Shown in pieces: positions 11,705-23,748 of a stretch of 64,000 nt of DNA (the stretch's first letter is position 1; every line of letters begins with the position of its first letter). The stretch is taken from NCBI GenBank assembly GCA_008477525.1, contig SPDT01000005.1:3534001-3598000 (forward strand), given 5' to 3'. The notes under the pieces were generated by a model. That model saw nothing but the letters and a program-made list of their open reading frames with translations, did no database searches and had not been told where the DNA came from. Origin of the DNA: Hypomyces perniciosus (Eukaryota > Ascomycota > Sordariomycetes > Hypocreales > Hypocreaceae). The translations under genes and the position numbers were made by a program.

Positions 11705-12088
11705 TCATGCCTCGGCCTTGGTGGCGGGAATGTCATTCGCGTAGTACTTGAGGCTGCGGTTGTCCTTGACAGGGACCTTGGCGTCACGCTTCTCAACGGC
11801 ATCATCAGAGACCGGCGCCGCATTGCCGTACCTGAGGTGAGAGATATCCTCGGCCTCTACTTCACGCTTCTCGACATGGAGCGGCCTCGAATTGCCGTAC
11901 TTGAGGGCAGCGATCTTGGCAATCTTTGCGGCATCGCGCTTCTCGGCAGAAACCTTGGGGATCGGCACCGAGTTGCCGTACCTAAGTTGAGACAGATCCT
12001 TCTCAACCTTTGCGGCGTCTCGTGGGGTGCTCGGGGCCGCAAGGGCCATGCCCGAGATGGCGATGGTGACAATAGCAGCGACCTTCAT
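11705..12088 (-). CDS. Secreted Kex2-type repeat peptide precursor (KEP/RiPP-like)
   Basis: A 127-residue intronless protein with a signal peptide (1-18, ending MALAA-PST) and no domain known to me. Four imperfect repeats carry LRYGNS (35-40), LKYGNS (62-67), LRYGNA (85-90) and LKYYAND (113-119). Lys-Arg pairs at 50-51, 74-75 and 100-101 separate them, each preceded by Glu (EKR). Acidic/Ala dipeptides follow the Lys-Arg sites (DAAK, EVEAED, DAKV), as in pheromone precursors trimmed by a Ste13-type aminopeptidase. This is the architecture of fungal Kex2-processed repeat proteins, which include dikaritin RiPP precursors. The repeats lack the paired Cys/Trp of alpha-type pheromones. No UstYa-like (DUF3328) modifying gene is visible nearby. 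Product and role are unknown. Confidence 0.8.
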   Translation of the reverse strand: MKVAAIVTIAISGMALAAPSTPRDAAKVEKDLSQLRYGNSVPIPKVSAEKRDAAKIAKIAALKYGNSRPLHVEKREVEAEDISHLRYGNAAPVSDDAVEKRDAKVPVKDNRSLKYYANDIPATKAEA

Positions 12089-13181
12089 TATGACTGACTG
12101 AACTTTCTGAACTTTCTGATGGAATGGAAGACTATTCGGACTTTGTTGTTAGAATAGAATACAGAGAGTTCGGGAGTGGCGCGCGGCAGAATCTGGGGAA
12201 CGCAACTAACTATTTAACATGCTGGCCACCCAATTCGTATTTATGGCCATTCCCCGGATTTCCCTCCTGCTATAAACAGGCTCGCGTCAGAGATGATAAT
12301 AGTATGGATGCATTTTGGCCGACTGATGGACCGATATAGAACATCCGTTTTAGGAAGGTAACATATTATAAAGTGGCATGGAACCGTGCCAGCCAAGGGT
12401 TCATCCATCCTCCACCTTTTCCGAAAGAGTGGACCAGAAGATGGAGAAGATATGAGACATGAGAAACAAATGGATGGGGAATACGACGATCAAGGTAAAA
12501 CGTGACGATACGCGTGCTGGCGTGTGTTCGGAGTCGTACAACGGATGACATGGATCGACTGAAGATCTTCAGACACTAACCCACGACGAGTACGGAGTAG
12601 TATCTAGCCTGCTAGCACTCCGTAGTATTAGAAGTCTCTCAATGTAGCCATAGCCGAAGAAATTTATGCATGCACGAGTACCTGCTAGCTTTGGCAGCCT
12701 GCCTCCTTTCATGCGTTCACGCGGGCCCTTGTCAGGCGACCCCTTTCGGGTAGGCGACATTTTACGTGCCATCGACGCCTCGAAGAACGCCAACTTCCTC
12801 ATCTTATAAGAAATGACGCGGATTCAGCCTTGGCTACCGGAGGCTATTTACTCTTTATGGCTATAGGTAAATGAGGTCATTGCACGTGTCGTGACGCAGG
12901 AACGAGATTGACCGGACCAGGGTGTATTCGACAGACTTGGTGAGTGATCTTGTATGCGGTTCTGCCATTAAAGCAATCATTGCCGCGTTGAGAGGACGGC
13001 ATTGTCAACGATATTGTATGCCAGTACAGATTTACTGTGGAGATTATCGAATGGTAGGCAAGGCCGAATGCGTCACACGGGAAAGTGGGCAATATTCATG
13101 AATAACGCGGTTTTCATTGCCTATGTATGGCCGCTTAATCATGAAATCCAACACATCTCGAGATCACACGAAGTGGTGCAC
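12089..13181. other. Spacer with TACGGAGTA-type palindromes
   Basis: No coding exon recognised. An inverted pair of the TACGGAGTA motif lies at about 12589-12628. The 5' part holds the promoter of the peptide precursor on the minus strand; no clear TATA box was found. Confidence 0.5.
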
Positions 13182-14473
13182 CTAAGCAATCCGGTACACC
13201 ATCTTCTCTGCGCTCACTGGTCGCATATAGTCCTCCGTTCGACCTGTGCCCGACCTCTCCGTGACTGCATTGCTTCCAAGCAGCGCAAATCCATCTTCCA
13301 CAATCCGCTCCAATCCGCCTGGCATGAGTCGCAGTGGGTTAGGTTCTAGCTTTACCTTTCCATCAGTCGCCGCAGTGCTCAGGTAAGAGAAAAACTTGGT
13401 TGCGAATTCTCTCGCCCCAGGATTTGCGGGAATGGTGACGCCTACCAGGAATTTATCAGTCAAGATTGTTCCACATGCCCAGCAGAAGGGGTCTCACTCA
13501 CTATTGTATCCAATCTCATGGCCCAGTCCTATCCACACAGCGCCGTAGATGGGCTTTATGCGCAGATTCGACACATCAAACTTGCCACCAGCAGGACCGC
13601 GAAAGATGGCCATTTTGGCATCGGCTCCCAAGGTGCTGTGGACGTTTGAAACAGTCACTCCCTCAGAGATGCTGTCTATCGCGCGATCAATGCCCTTCCC
13701 GTCTGTCGCCTCTTTAACCTTGTCAATCCATTGAGGATCACGATAGTCGACAAGCACATCGTACTCATATGGCTTCTGTTGAAGAAATCCATGCCTTGAC
13801 GGACTTGCGGCGCCGATAAGACGAATTTTGCGGCCAGACGTACGAGCTGCAAGGCGGACAAGTTGGGCAGCATAAAGGCCGAGGGAAGTGGAAGCACCAT
13901 AGATGAAGACATTGGTAACATCATTGCTCGCAGGCTGGCCCTGGGAAGCTGAGGTGGTGGAGTCAAAGGGGCAAGGAAGTCCGAGACGTTCGAAGACACC
14001 TTGGGCAGCAGTTAGGCCGCACATGCTTATGGCTGATGCCTCTTCGAGAGAGAGGCTCTCTGGGACATTCCAGAGCAGGTCATATGGAGCGGTGATGTAC
14101 TCTGCAAAAGCGCCGGGGCGATCATTCGAAGAGCAGGCTGAAAGATCACATCTGTCAGTTTTGATGTTCTTTGGCACTGCTTTCAACAATACATACCGCC
14201 TTGATGGAACCCTGAAACGCGAGTGCCAATCTTTGTGCGGAGATCGGACGAGTTTGCCAGATCAGGTGCGACACCCTCGACAATGCCAGCGAAGTCGGTT
14301 CCGACGACTCGCTGTTCCTGTTGCGCAATGGGAAACGAGGCATAGAAAGAATCTACGGGATTGAGTGCGACGGCATGGACGCGGATGAGAACCTCGCCCT
14401 CTGCAGGCTCGGGTATGGGGAGATCGCGCACAGAGACGCTTCGAGTTGCCGGGGCCAAAACAAGGGCTTTCAT
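13182..14473 (-). CDS. Zinc-type MDR oxidoreductase, ToxD/LovC-like enoyl reductase family
   Basis: NAD(P)H-dependent medium-chain reductase of 390 residues. Exons on the minus strand are 14473-14197, 14137-13502 and 13441-13182. Motifs in order: ALNPVD, VGTDFAGIVEG, SGFHQG, GAFAEYI, LSLEEASAISMCGLTAAQ and the nucleotide-binding loop IYGASTSLGLYAAQL. These match the family that holds fungal trans-acting enoyl reductases and ToxD-like enzymes; the structural zinc ligands of true alcohol dehydrogenases are absent. The ATG at 14473 begins the catalytic domain. An in-frame ATG at 14617 would add 48 residues rich in Ser, Arg and Phe that could be a mitochondrial presequence. Substrate unknown; no biosynthetic genes are adjacent. 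Confidence 0.85.
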
Positions 14474-14617
14474 ATTGCGAGGCCTTTCAGGTGTAAGAGT
14501 TGAATATGTAAATGCTCTGAATTGCTTGGTTGTGGGAGAGTGAGGGCTTGGATGGCGGAATGCGAAGATGCACTGGAATCGTGAGGCAAGAAGCTTGATT
14601 TGATGTGGTACGGACAT

Positions 14618-15418
14618 TATTCCAGGAAAGGGAATGCATATGATATATCGCTTCAATTTCTATGACTTCACATATATGTGTATTAATAATGATGTCTGCA
14701 CCCAGAAGCTTTGAGGCGCTCCGCATCCGATACGCATGCCGTCTCGTTTTCCTCATTTGTAAGCGTCCTTAATATTATATCAGCCGCCCGATGAGAGCGA
14801 AAGCAACGAGCCTTCAGGGTTTAGCTAAAGCAACATCACACTATAATTAGCAAGAGTATGCTCTGAAGATCCGTTTGAACGGCTTCGGCCAAGGAAGATG
14901 CTTCAATCCTGTGGATCAAAGAAAGAGTACTTGCACAATGGCGGTGTTTTTCCAAGATGGCTGGCAATTTGGATTTATAATAGTGCGCCCTATGGGAGCC
15001 ATGCATCTAGAAGGATTATGGAGTATGGAGTACGGAGTACGAAGTACGAAGTAGTTGACTGATCAATAAATGCTGAATGGAAGGCCAGCCTTACATGCTT
15101 AGACGGGAAGTATATAATAATTTACGATGGATAATTTGGCCCATTATTGTATTGAGCGATTTGTAAAGCTTTGGTGTGATGATAACATATCATTACTCTC
15201 TGGATATTTCACTGAGAAGTTCTTCCTAATCGCAAGCACTCTGTACCAGATTCTTCGATAATTTCTTCTCGTGACGAGTCATTGGCTTCCAGTATACCTA
15301 AACGCCGAAACATCATCGGAGTTCATACCGGCCGAAATGGATAATCGTGTAGGATTTATGGATACCATCTCTCATTCAACAATATGCGAGTAGCAGTATA
15401 GCTACGAAGTATAGACCC
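14618..15418. other. Intergenic spacer
   Basis: No gene seen. It contains a cluster of the TAC(G/A)(G/A)AGTAC motif family at about 15017-15051. Confidence 0.6.
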
Positions 15419-15880
15419 TCAAGATTGAAGCTCCTTTTTGGCAAGATCTCTCACTCTTTCGGCCACCTCCACTCTCATTTTGGCCTCATTCTCCCTCATC
15501 TCCTTCGTGTAACCTGTGCCTAAATCATCTGAACACCCAATTTTGCGAACCACAACCTCGCCCAAATGCAGAGGGATCTTCTTAGCCCAGCTCAGTGCTT
15601 CCTCCACGTCCTTGGTCTGCACAATCCACCAACCACAGACGTGATTCTCAGCCGAGACGTCAAAGGGGCCCGGGGTCACCTCGGGGGGACCGCTGGCCGA
15701 ATACTTGAGGCGGTAGCCGTCGTCCGAAGTGGGCCGAAGGCCTTCGGCACCGAGAAGAATCCCGGCGCCGTTCATTTCCTCGTTCAATTTGCACATGGTC
15801 TCGAAGACCTCCGGAGGGATGTCTTTGGCAGGCGACTCAGCCAAGGGCTCGGCCTTCATGAGGAAGATGTATCGAGGCAT
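15419..15880 (-). CDS. YCII-related (DGPF-type) protein
   Basis: Intronless gene for a small cytosolic protein of 153 residues. It begins MPRYIFLMKAEP, then reads EMNGAGILLGAEGLRP and GPFDVSAENHVCGWWIVQTKDVEEALSWAKK, the layout of DGPF/YCII alpha-beta barrel proteins (roughly residues 1-115). A charged helical tail follows. The family is widespread, but its fungal role is not established. The ATG at 15880 was chosen because the family homology begins there; the frame also contains an upstream start at 15958 with no supporting motif. Confidence 0.8.
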   Translation of the reverse strand: MPRYIFLMKAEPLAESPAKDIPPEVFETMCKLNEEMNGAGILLGAEGLRPTSDDGYRLKYSASGPPEVTPGPFDVSAENHVCGWWIVQTKDVEEALSWAKKIPLHLGEVVVRKIGCSDDLGTGYTKEMRENEAKMRVEVAERVRDLAKKELQS

Positions 15881-16568
15881 GGTGGTCAGGGATGATATTG
15901 TTGAGTTACTGCAGAGAGATTTGTTTTTACGAGGTATTAGTTCGCAGATTCGATTCAAGATGGACCTGATGAGAAGGCCTCTCGCTTTTTATAGCTTTCT
16001 CTGCTCTCCTTGCCATCTCGGAGGCAACCCCTCACCATGATCGTGAGGGACGTGAGAGGCGTGAGGAGGCGTTCAACTGACCAATCTCTACCACCAAAAT
16101 GACGAAAACATTTACCCATTCGTGTTTCTCGCGTTCTGAAATTCACGACTGAGCTTATTCGATGCATGTGATGCCGTTATTTGTAGTTCGCTGGCAGATG
16201 GAGGCGGAAATGCAGCTCTTGATGGTGATGAGACGCCACAATATCTTCTAGTGGCTTTCTGCCTAGCAAACTACGAGTTCGTCGTCTTCCTAAGCAAGAG
16301 AAAAGATATAGGCACATAGGGAGTGATCGGAATTTTTGGAGATTTCTTCCCCTACTTGATCCCCATGAAATATTGAGCATCCAAACCGTCATCATGAAAC
16401 AAACACGTCGCGCTGATCCCTACGGGAACGGCTTTCTTTGCGGGTACTCTCACGTGATGCAACGCCAACAGAATCTGACACGGAATCTTACGATCGACGT
16501 CAAATCCTGAACAAAACACGTATTTTGATGTGAGAATCCGGCTCGGATAGTCTGATTACCCGCCCAAG
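15881..16568. other. Divergent promoter region
   Basis: Shared upstream region of the YCII and Mpv17-type genes. No further gene is supported. Confidence 0.5.
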
Positions 16569-17372
16569 ATGCCATCTCCAATCATGGTTGCGACGCTGCA
16601 GGCAGCTGTGCTGTCAACTATCTCCAATTTCTGCGCCCAGCTCATCGGGGCCTATCAGAAAGAGGTGAGGATCCTCAAACGCGCAACAAATGGCAAAATC
16701 AGCATGCCTTGCCCGTGTTCTTGATGAAGCTCGTGAAATATGATCTGACTCTTATGGCTCTTCGCAAAATAGATCGCGTTTAGTCTCGATCTTGTCCAGT
16801 TGTTTCGTTTCATCGTCTTCACACTCATGACTGCTCCGCCAAACTATCTCTGGCAGCAATTCCTCGAGAGGTCATTACCGGCTTATCCTCAGCCTCGGCA
16901 GCGTGAAAATGGAGGAAACGACATCGAGCTCAAAGCAATGGAGGAGGCAGTCCAGCTGGGCAATGAGATATTGGCCCAGCCTCCACCGAAGCCAAAGTTC
17001 AGCCCCCGGAATACGCTTGCGAAATGGTTCATCGACTGCATGACTGTCGGCGCCATCATGAACACCGTCGCGTTTCTCCTCATCATGGGCCTATTAAAGG
17101 GCCAACCGGCATCCCAGATATCATCCAACCTTTGGAAGGTGAGCTTAGCCTCATATCAGCCTCACATGCAGGGAATTCACTAGTGTCTCGTTCACTAATC
17201 CATGTCTTGAACCAAGGAAACCATACCCATCATCGTTGCTGGGTACAAGATCTGGCCCATTGCTTCCATGATCAGCTTCACTTTTATTCCTGTCCACCGC
17301 CGCATCCTCTGGTTGAGCTTTATTGGTCTCATCTGGGGCATCTATATGAGCTTGGTCGCCGCAAGGGTTTAG
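16569..17372 (+). CDS. Mpv17/PMP22 family membrane protein
   Basis: Small integral membrane protein of 205 residues from exons 16569-16664, 16773-17138 and 17217-17372, with GTGAGG and GTGAGC donors. The N-terminal helix carries QAAVLSTISNFCAQLIGAY, the central part has a hydrophobic segment around GAIMNTVAFLLIMGLLKG, and the C-terminus has the family segment KIWPIASMISFTFIPVHRR followed by a last helix. The family acts in the peroxisomal or inner mitochondrial membrane; which one applies cannot be told here. The loop near residues 65-100 is longer and more charged than in Mpv17 itself. No upstream ATG competes with this start. Confidence 0.85.
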
Positions 17373-17559
17373 CCCAAGGGTTTTCGTCTGTCAACAGCAT
17401 AAATATTCCTTCTACTGACATAGACAGAAATAGAGAATAGAGTCATCATTCAGGCCGTAAATGGTATGGACATTCTTCAAATACTTGACACCTATGTACG
17501 CGGCAATCCGGTCCTCCGTTCCACGACTAAACCATCATTGCTAGAGTCGTATCCCAGCT

Positions 17560-18649
17560 CTAGCATTTCCGCGGCCTCCAGTTAGGAATGATGTATCCGC
17601 CATTTGGGTTGACAATGTCGAACGTGCCCTCGCCGCGCCATGCATGCAGGAACCAGCCAACATTCGTCTGCTTAAAGTACTCACAGTTGTCATCCATCGT
17701 CTTCCAGTAGTGAGTGTACTGCGCAACACCTGTGTCTTTGTGATTTGGGTAGTGATCCGTGTATCCCCAGGGCCACTGCGTCTCGCTGATCATGGTAGGC
17801 AGTCCAACGTTCTTCTTAACCCACTCAATCTGGCTTTTGATGTAAGGCCAGGACTGCGATTCTAGGTTGTTAAAGTGGTAGAAGGGCATCGGGTGGATGT
17901 GAGCAACATCCGAGTTTCTCTTGACGCCCTGGCCGATGGGGCCAAGAGTCTTACCGTCGTTGCTGCTCATGGAACCAGGCCGGTCCCAATCCTCGCTGAT
18001 GCCAACGGGGATCTTCTTTGCATTCAGTCTGGCCTTGAACGCACCCAGGCTGTTGACAAAGTTTCCGGCATCCATGCCATCGCCTACAGGCTCGGAGCCG
18101 AACTCGGCGGAGTGCACAACGTACGGAGCAAGGGCCGCGTACTTTGGGTCGTCCAACACATTATAGATGGCCTGCTGTGATTGCTTCCACACATCCTGAA
18201 GACGCTTGTCAGACTTGCAACCACACAGAATCGAGGAAGGGTATACATACGCCATTGCCAAAGTTGGTCCAGACTTGGAAAATGATGCCCATGTTGTTCT
18301 TGGCCGCGGCCCTGAGAGCATTCTGGAAGATAACGGGCTGGGTGCAAGTGGGGTAGTACATGCGAATGAGTCGGGCGTCAAAGTCCCTCTTCATCTGAGC
18401 AAAGTCCTTGTCCATCTGTGCAAAGCTGTTGAGCGGGCTGTTGCAGTTGTAGTCCTCAAGGGGGTAGGAGAAGCCCTGGAAGCCATATGCCATGGACTGG
18501 GGGCACCACCAGTCGCCATACGGGACATTGGGGGCAGAGCCATCAGTGGGAAGTTTGGCAGAACCATATGGGAAGCAAGTTGCAGGATTTGGAGCTGCAA
18601 GGGCGGGAACAGCTGCGATGGCAGCGAGTGCCAGTATAGACAGAACCAT
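17560..18649 (-). CDS. Secreted GH17 glucan endo-1,3-beta-glucosidase-like protein
   Basis: Cell-wall beta-glucanase or glucanosyltransferase candidate of 347 residues, exons 18649-18251 and 18204-17560 with a 46-base intron (GTATGT...CAAG). Signal peptide 1-18 ends at VPALAA. The GH17 barrel is readable: RLIRMYYPTCTQP, GIIFQVWTNFG, the acid/base strand SAEFGSEPVGDG (Glu171) and the nucleophile strand MISETQWPW (Glu274). The C-terminus carries FLHAWRGEGTFDIV. No GPI signal is evident, so it is probably soluble or wall-associated. Its sequence is like the fungal Scw/Bgl-type branch rather than the plant-type glucanases. Confidence 0.87.
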
Positions 18650-21417
18650 GATGGGCGTGTTTGAGACTTCGTACGAAAGGAAGTATGCCCAGAACTGACG
18701 GTTTGGATGATAGAGACCAAGAGGCGAATGGCTGGGGAGAGAGGAGGATGCTACTTTTAATACCTATCGATGTCTACACTGGAAACAATTGCACCCTCTC
18801 TCCACCCTCTCAGGATACAACAGACACGTCATTCCGCACTCGTCTGATCTGTAGATCCTCCACGAAACAGACAAGACCCCAGATGGGGTTCAAGACCCTT
18901 TGCCCCGCATCTCGATGTGTCTGGATCCGTCTCGAACAGTAAATAGACGGACTGAAGTCCCAGAACGGGTTGAAATGAAGATATAACTGGCGAGGCGAGG
19001 GGCCGATAATTTTGCCGGAGGTGCTGATCAAAAGGCCCGATTTGGCGGCGTATGCCGACAGCAATGGTCAAAGGATGCGCATAGCTCTTGTATCTGCAAG
19101 TCATGTGAATGGTGTCAACAAGATCAGTTTCTGGTCCTTGACATATCGCACCTCCACTATTATATCGATGTAAGTGGCAGTAGTAAGTCATCCCCGAAAT
19201 CCTAGCCCACGATCTCAGGCTAATGGGGGAGAAAAAACCGGGGAAGACTTAACCAGCTCGGCCCAGTCATGTTTCGGGGGGTGATGACTTGCCTTGTCTG
19301 GTGTAGTCTGCTCCCACACACTAGGTTGCATTTCTCCGTCGTATTATATCTGGGGTTTTATATTGGTGGAAACGTAACATGGGTCTTAACGCCTCAAGAC
19401 TGCTCGTGCAATTCCTTCCTGTTGCAGGTTCCACGCCTTTAAATCCCTTTTGATTGAGCTTAATGAAATGCTTATATTTGTGGAGTCGGCGGTCTTCGCA
19501 AGTGTATGAACTAGGCAGTCTATTTTCTAAACTGTCCTAACGCCCGCAGCACAGACTTCCACATCCACATATTTACTACTCTCCACTCACGACATAATTA
19601 CTACATGTAGGCGATCACGAGATGATGAATTAATAGTAAGGCAAGTCAGGCCGAGATCTAACTGTAATGGTCAGATTTGATCCACGAGGTCTGTCTTAAT
19701 ACGGTAGGTCAAAGAAACTCAATCTATAAATAACATCTGAGTGGCCGGACTGGAAGAAAAACAAGTTCCACAACATAAATAGGAAAACGACATGTCAAAT
19801 TGTGGGGCAGTAGTCATGAATGGCTGCAAGCTACTTTGTAGCAATCCGTAATACGAGACAGTCGATTCTTTCTGAAGAATCATCTGTGCTCGGGTCCCAC
19901 TCCATAACGAGACTTTCGAGGAATAGGTGCAAACTTGCCGAATATCCTGTATAGATGTGCTGGCAGAATGCCCTTGTCTTCTTCCAAGTTAAAGGACTAA
20001 AAGGGAATATACCGGCTACAGAATGCAGCCGTTAGAGGCATAGAACCAATGTCATTTCCCTCATAGTAACCTCGGAGGCTTCTTGAAATTATTTTTACGA
20101 AACGGGTTTGCTTTAATATGCTTTACCCTACACAAGCATGCCCGTTACGGGCCATCGCTGGGTTACAGTCCCCCCCTGTGATTAATTAAATGGTGCCTCA
20201 ATATTCAATATCAACGTTACTTCTCCATCAGGAGGTATTAGCTATCCACCAAAATCTTACAAAGGGAAATTTCTACTCGTATTGGGAATCCACAGATGGA
20301 TTATCAATTCATAGCGACGTTGGTAAAATACACATATTCCTAGCTCTGGCAATTTAAGGTGAGGTTGGACACGTCTCATCCTGATCATATAATCATTATC
20401 TCATTATGGTCCGGCTTCATTCCGCTACTTTCACTGCCAACCTCCCCAGTCCCTCCAACTCCTACTTATCCTATCTAATTTTGGAGCCTATCTTATCCCG
20501 ACAGCTATCAGCTGATCCGTTTGAGAGCTGTCAACAGCGACTATGAGAACTGGACAAATAGCATTGATTATAAGACTCTATTTTCGCCTGTCGCCCGTGA
20601 CGGGAAATCAGCAGAATGGATGGTTAACGAACAAGTAAACCGTCACGACAGTAGCTTATTGACACGCGAAAAGGACTGCTTCTGTTTAGATCACCCTTGC
20701 CTCTCGTATATGTACTCCTGTTAAGTTATTTGTTCGTTTGTAACATGGAACTTGTGACGCTTTCAACACAAAGCTCACCGCGGCTAGATGAGACAGCATC
20801 GTTGGGAATGGGCCAAAAAAAATCATATACGGCACCAGAGCCATGATAACGTCCTTTATTCCTGTCATGACCTTGAACTTCGAGTAATACTTTTCTCCTC
20901 ATTTCGTACCCTTCATTGAGCTTGAATCTCTCATGACAGTTAAGATCATCATAAATTTGTTACAAATTAATGTCTAGGCCTTGCAGGTGGAATTGTGTGT
21001 ATTCGACAACGTCTGCTCCTTGATCCCGACTCCATAGGGCCCAGGCAGGTGGAACCACGGACCGCGTGTTAGTACGCGGTAAAAGGTTGCTCCTTTGCTT
21101 TTCCATATCAGGCACCGACTTCAGGTTATCGAAAGGAGATATCATGGTGATTGGGGTTGCGATAGTCGACGAAGGGCTTCAGTTAAGGTAGCAGAGGGGG
21201 CTGGAGGATGATTGCTACCCAAGCTACAGCCGTGCTTCGGCCTCCACTCACCCTTCACCATATATTAATCGTGTTGGTTACAATAGTTGAATAGGTCTGA
21301 GAATCTTACGTTATCCCAAACATGATTTCATATCCGCGCCGTAACCATGACGTTTGAGAATTTCTGTCCGTATGGTGTCTGTGGGTCAAGGGGTCGGCAT
21401 CTGTCAATAGATCGAAC
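18650..21417. other. 2.8-kb gene-poor spacer
   Basis: The first few hundred bases are the promoter of the GH17 gene on the minus strand. No exon with family resemblance was found on either strand; short open frames at 20521-20724 and elsewhere carry no motif. The region is AT-rich around 19,600-20,500. Confidence 0.55.
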
Positions 21418-23333
21418 TTGTGTATCTCATTGTTCCTTTCTCACTTCCAAGACATCAAATGCTCCGTCTCTGCAGCTAATTTAATATCCAAACCTGTCAA
21501 CTTTGCAGTGTATCGGGACACCTTTTCTAAAAACCAGTGGCCGCAGACTCCTACAAAACCGGCGCATACCCACATGTTCCCCCCCCCCCCCCCCCCATTA
21601 ATTACTGGACTTCACATTCCAATTTTCAACTCGAAGTTCAAAGATATCCAGGAAATCACCCAAGATAGCGAGGCAATCGCGATCACCGGAATCCAGGATC
21701 AATCCAGGAGGTTCCACGGACCGGAGAAAGAATTTGGTGAATACTCCCTACTCTTACGCCGAATGGTCCATCTAAAAGACGTTCAAAAGTCAAAGCTACA
21801 GCTGGAAGTTCAATCCCTCGCTCTGCGTCATGCAGTCTGCCTAGTTGTAAAGGGAATAAAAAGCATCAATCTCAGCCACGACCCCATTATCATTCTCGAG
21901 CCATACAAGGAACGTACTATTGCAGTGATAAGATACAAAATGCCCTGCAGATGACTTCGATAGAAGAGCTATGCCACGAACTCCAGCTACTCGTCGACTT
22001 TCAGAATCAGTATATGTCCCAAAGCATTGCGATAATAAGATCGTTCAAAGACAGTGGCACTATCGATTCTGAATGGCACTGGAGCATTTTCACCCCAGAC
22101 GATCACATCATCATTCAAAACAGATCAACTTCATCTAAGCCTATTGAGTGGCATGCGATGGTGAAATCATATCAAGATCGGTGTGAAAACTGCGTGCGAA
22201 CCCGACTTCCGAGATATTCTCCTTAGCGATGAAAACTTCACGGCCCAAGTGTATGCCAGATAGCTCCCCCTCTGAGCCAAGAAACCTGCGACGGTCAGCC
22301 TGGTCAGACGCCATCATAGGCAATGAAACGCTGTTACCGAGGACACATTTATCTTCTATACAATACTTAATGTGCCCCCCATTTGTTCCGACATTTTCTC
22401 TCATGATGTGTCAGTGAGATTTGGGTCTCATTGATGACCTTCATGATGTTAATTGGAATCCGCAACTCTTGACCAAGTTCCAGATCAAGGATGAGACGAA
22501 AACTACACTCCACACCACTCCATAGTAATTGTCCCTATTCTAATGATTTCGACGATTTAATCGAATGGAAGAGCCGTGGCTTGGTTGCCCTTCTCCATGG
22601 ACCTTCGGGTTGTGGAAAGACTATGACAGTTGGTTGCCCCCCTTTAACCATGAGCAAATCGATGACGTGATACAACAGCGCTAATCTATTACTGTTTATA
22701 GGGTGTTAGAAACCGCTTCGCTACCTCAGCGGATATGAATTTGGCATGTCTGCATCCTCGATGATACAGCGGGGGCTGGGAACGGCATTTAACCTGGTTT
22801 CTCGCCGGGACGCAATTCGCCTTATCGACGAAGTCGACATATTAGTAACACAACGTCGTACCTATTGTATTGATAGGAACCCCCCTTGGTTTCAGTTAAG
22901 TGGTAAGCCTTCTTAATACGTGTACCCTTCTAACATTTAGTGAAGTGTTTCTCAGACATTTAGAAATACAGAGGGGGCTCGTATTTCTAAAGACAAATCG
23001 ACCGATTGACCTCGACAGAGCACTCCGCACCCGTGTTCACAGTTCTATCCCCTACATGGAACTGACACAAGAGAGGCGGTTGATATGGAAAGATCTTGCG
23101 GGAGACAAGTGCAGTTGCAATCTTGCCGATAAGGAGGCATCGGCTCTGGGAAAGCCTCCAATTGATGGAGAACGATCAAGAATGTCTTGAGGATGGCGTC
23201 ACTGTACACCAAGACGAGAAATGCAGGAACGGGAATGCTCTTCTCCGATATCACGACCGTCTTGCCCCTCGCAATAAGGAATGCGAGATGGCGAAAATTT
23301 CCAAAAGAGCATGATGTGGAAGATGAGGAGTAA
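21418..23333 (+). pseudogene. Degraded AAA+ ATPase (DUF7025-type fungal family) pseudogene
   Basis: Fragments in all three frames line up in the order of a large fungal AAA+ ATPase. The N-terminal DUF7025-like part reads VQSLALRHAVCLVVKG, then after a frameshift near 21908 QLLVDFQNQY and FTPDDHIIIQ. WNPQLLTKF (about 22455) comes next, then the Walker A loop LLHGPSGCGKT (about 22588-22620). Walker B LIDEVDIL (about 22831), KTNRPIDLDRALRTRVH (about 23000) and a C-terminal helix TIKNVLRMASLYTKTRNAG ending at the TAA at 23331 complete it. Several in-frame stops and at least three frame changes remain after allowing for introns, so the gene is dead. A run of 18 C at 21579-21596 lies in its 5' part. 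Confidence 0.75.
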
Positions 23334-23748
23334 GTCAACGAGAAAACGCTGTCTGCGGTCTTGGATCAATTCATGAATGGATTCGGAAACGAGAGTTCGG
23401 AATAGAGTTTACCATATTTTGCAGAGTAGCGGAAACTGGGCTCTCCACATCAAGATGATCAGAATTAAGGGGTGTAAATAGAGCACAGCCTGGCAGGAAA
23501 ATAACATGTCTGCGATGGTACAAATGATGCTGCGAGAAGCTTCACAGCTCTTTGGTCCAGCTTTGGAGTGCATACAAGAACAAAAACTGGAGACATAATA
23601 TGACAGATCAAGTCAGCATGTAAGTCAAGTCAAGTCTATAAACACACCCCATACAAATCTTCCTTAAAGAGGCAGTATTAAATCCATGCAATGCAGAACC
23701 CCATTATCCAACTTTTTACTTGATGGTTTCTAGAATTATCTCACCACT

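Noticed and set aside
11705..12088. Alpha-type mating pheromone precursor
   Set aside because: The repeats lack the Cys/Trp-containing core of Sordariomycete pheromones; only the processing pattern is shared.
11663..12097. Plus-strand 144-codon frame antisense to the peptide precursor
   Set aside because: No signal peptide or family motif; the minus strand has a signal peptide, clean repeats and processing sites.
20521..20724. Small open frame in the 19-21 kb spacer
   Set aside because: No signal peptide, family motif or supporting splice sites; length is within chance expectation.
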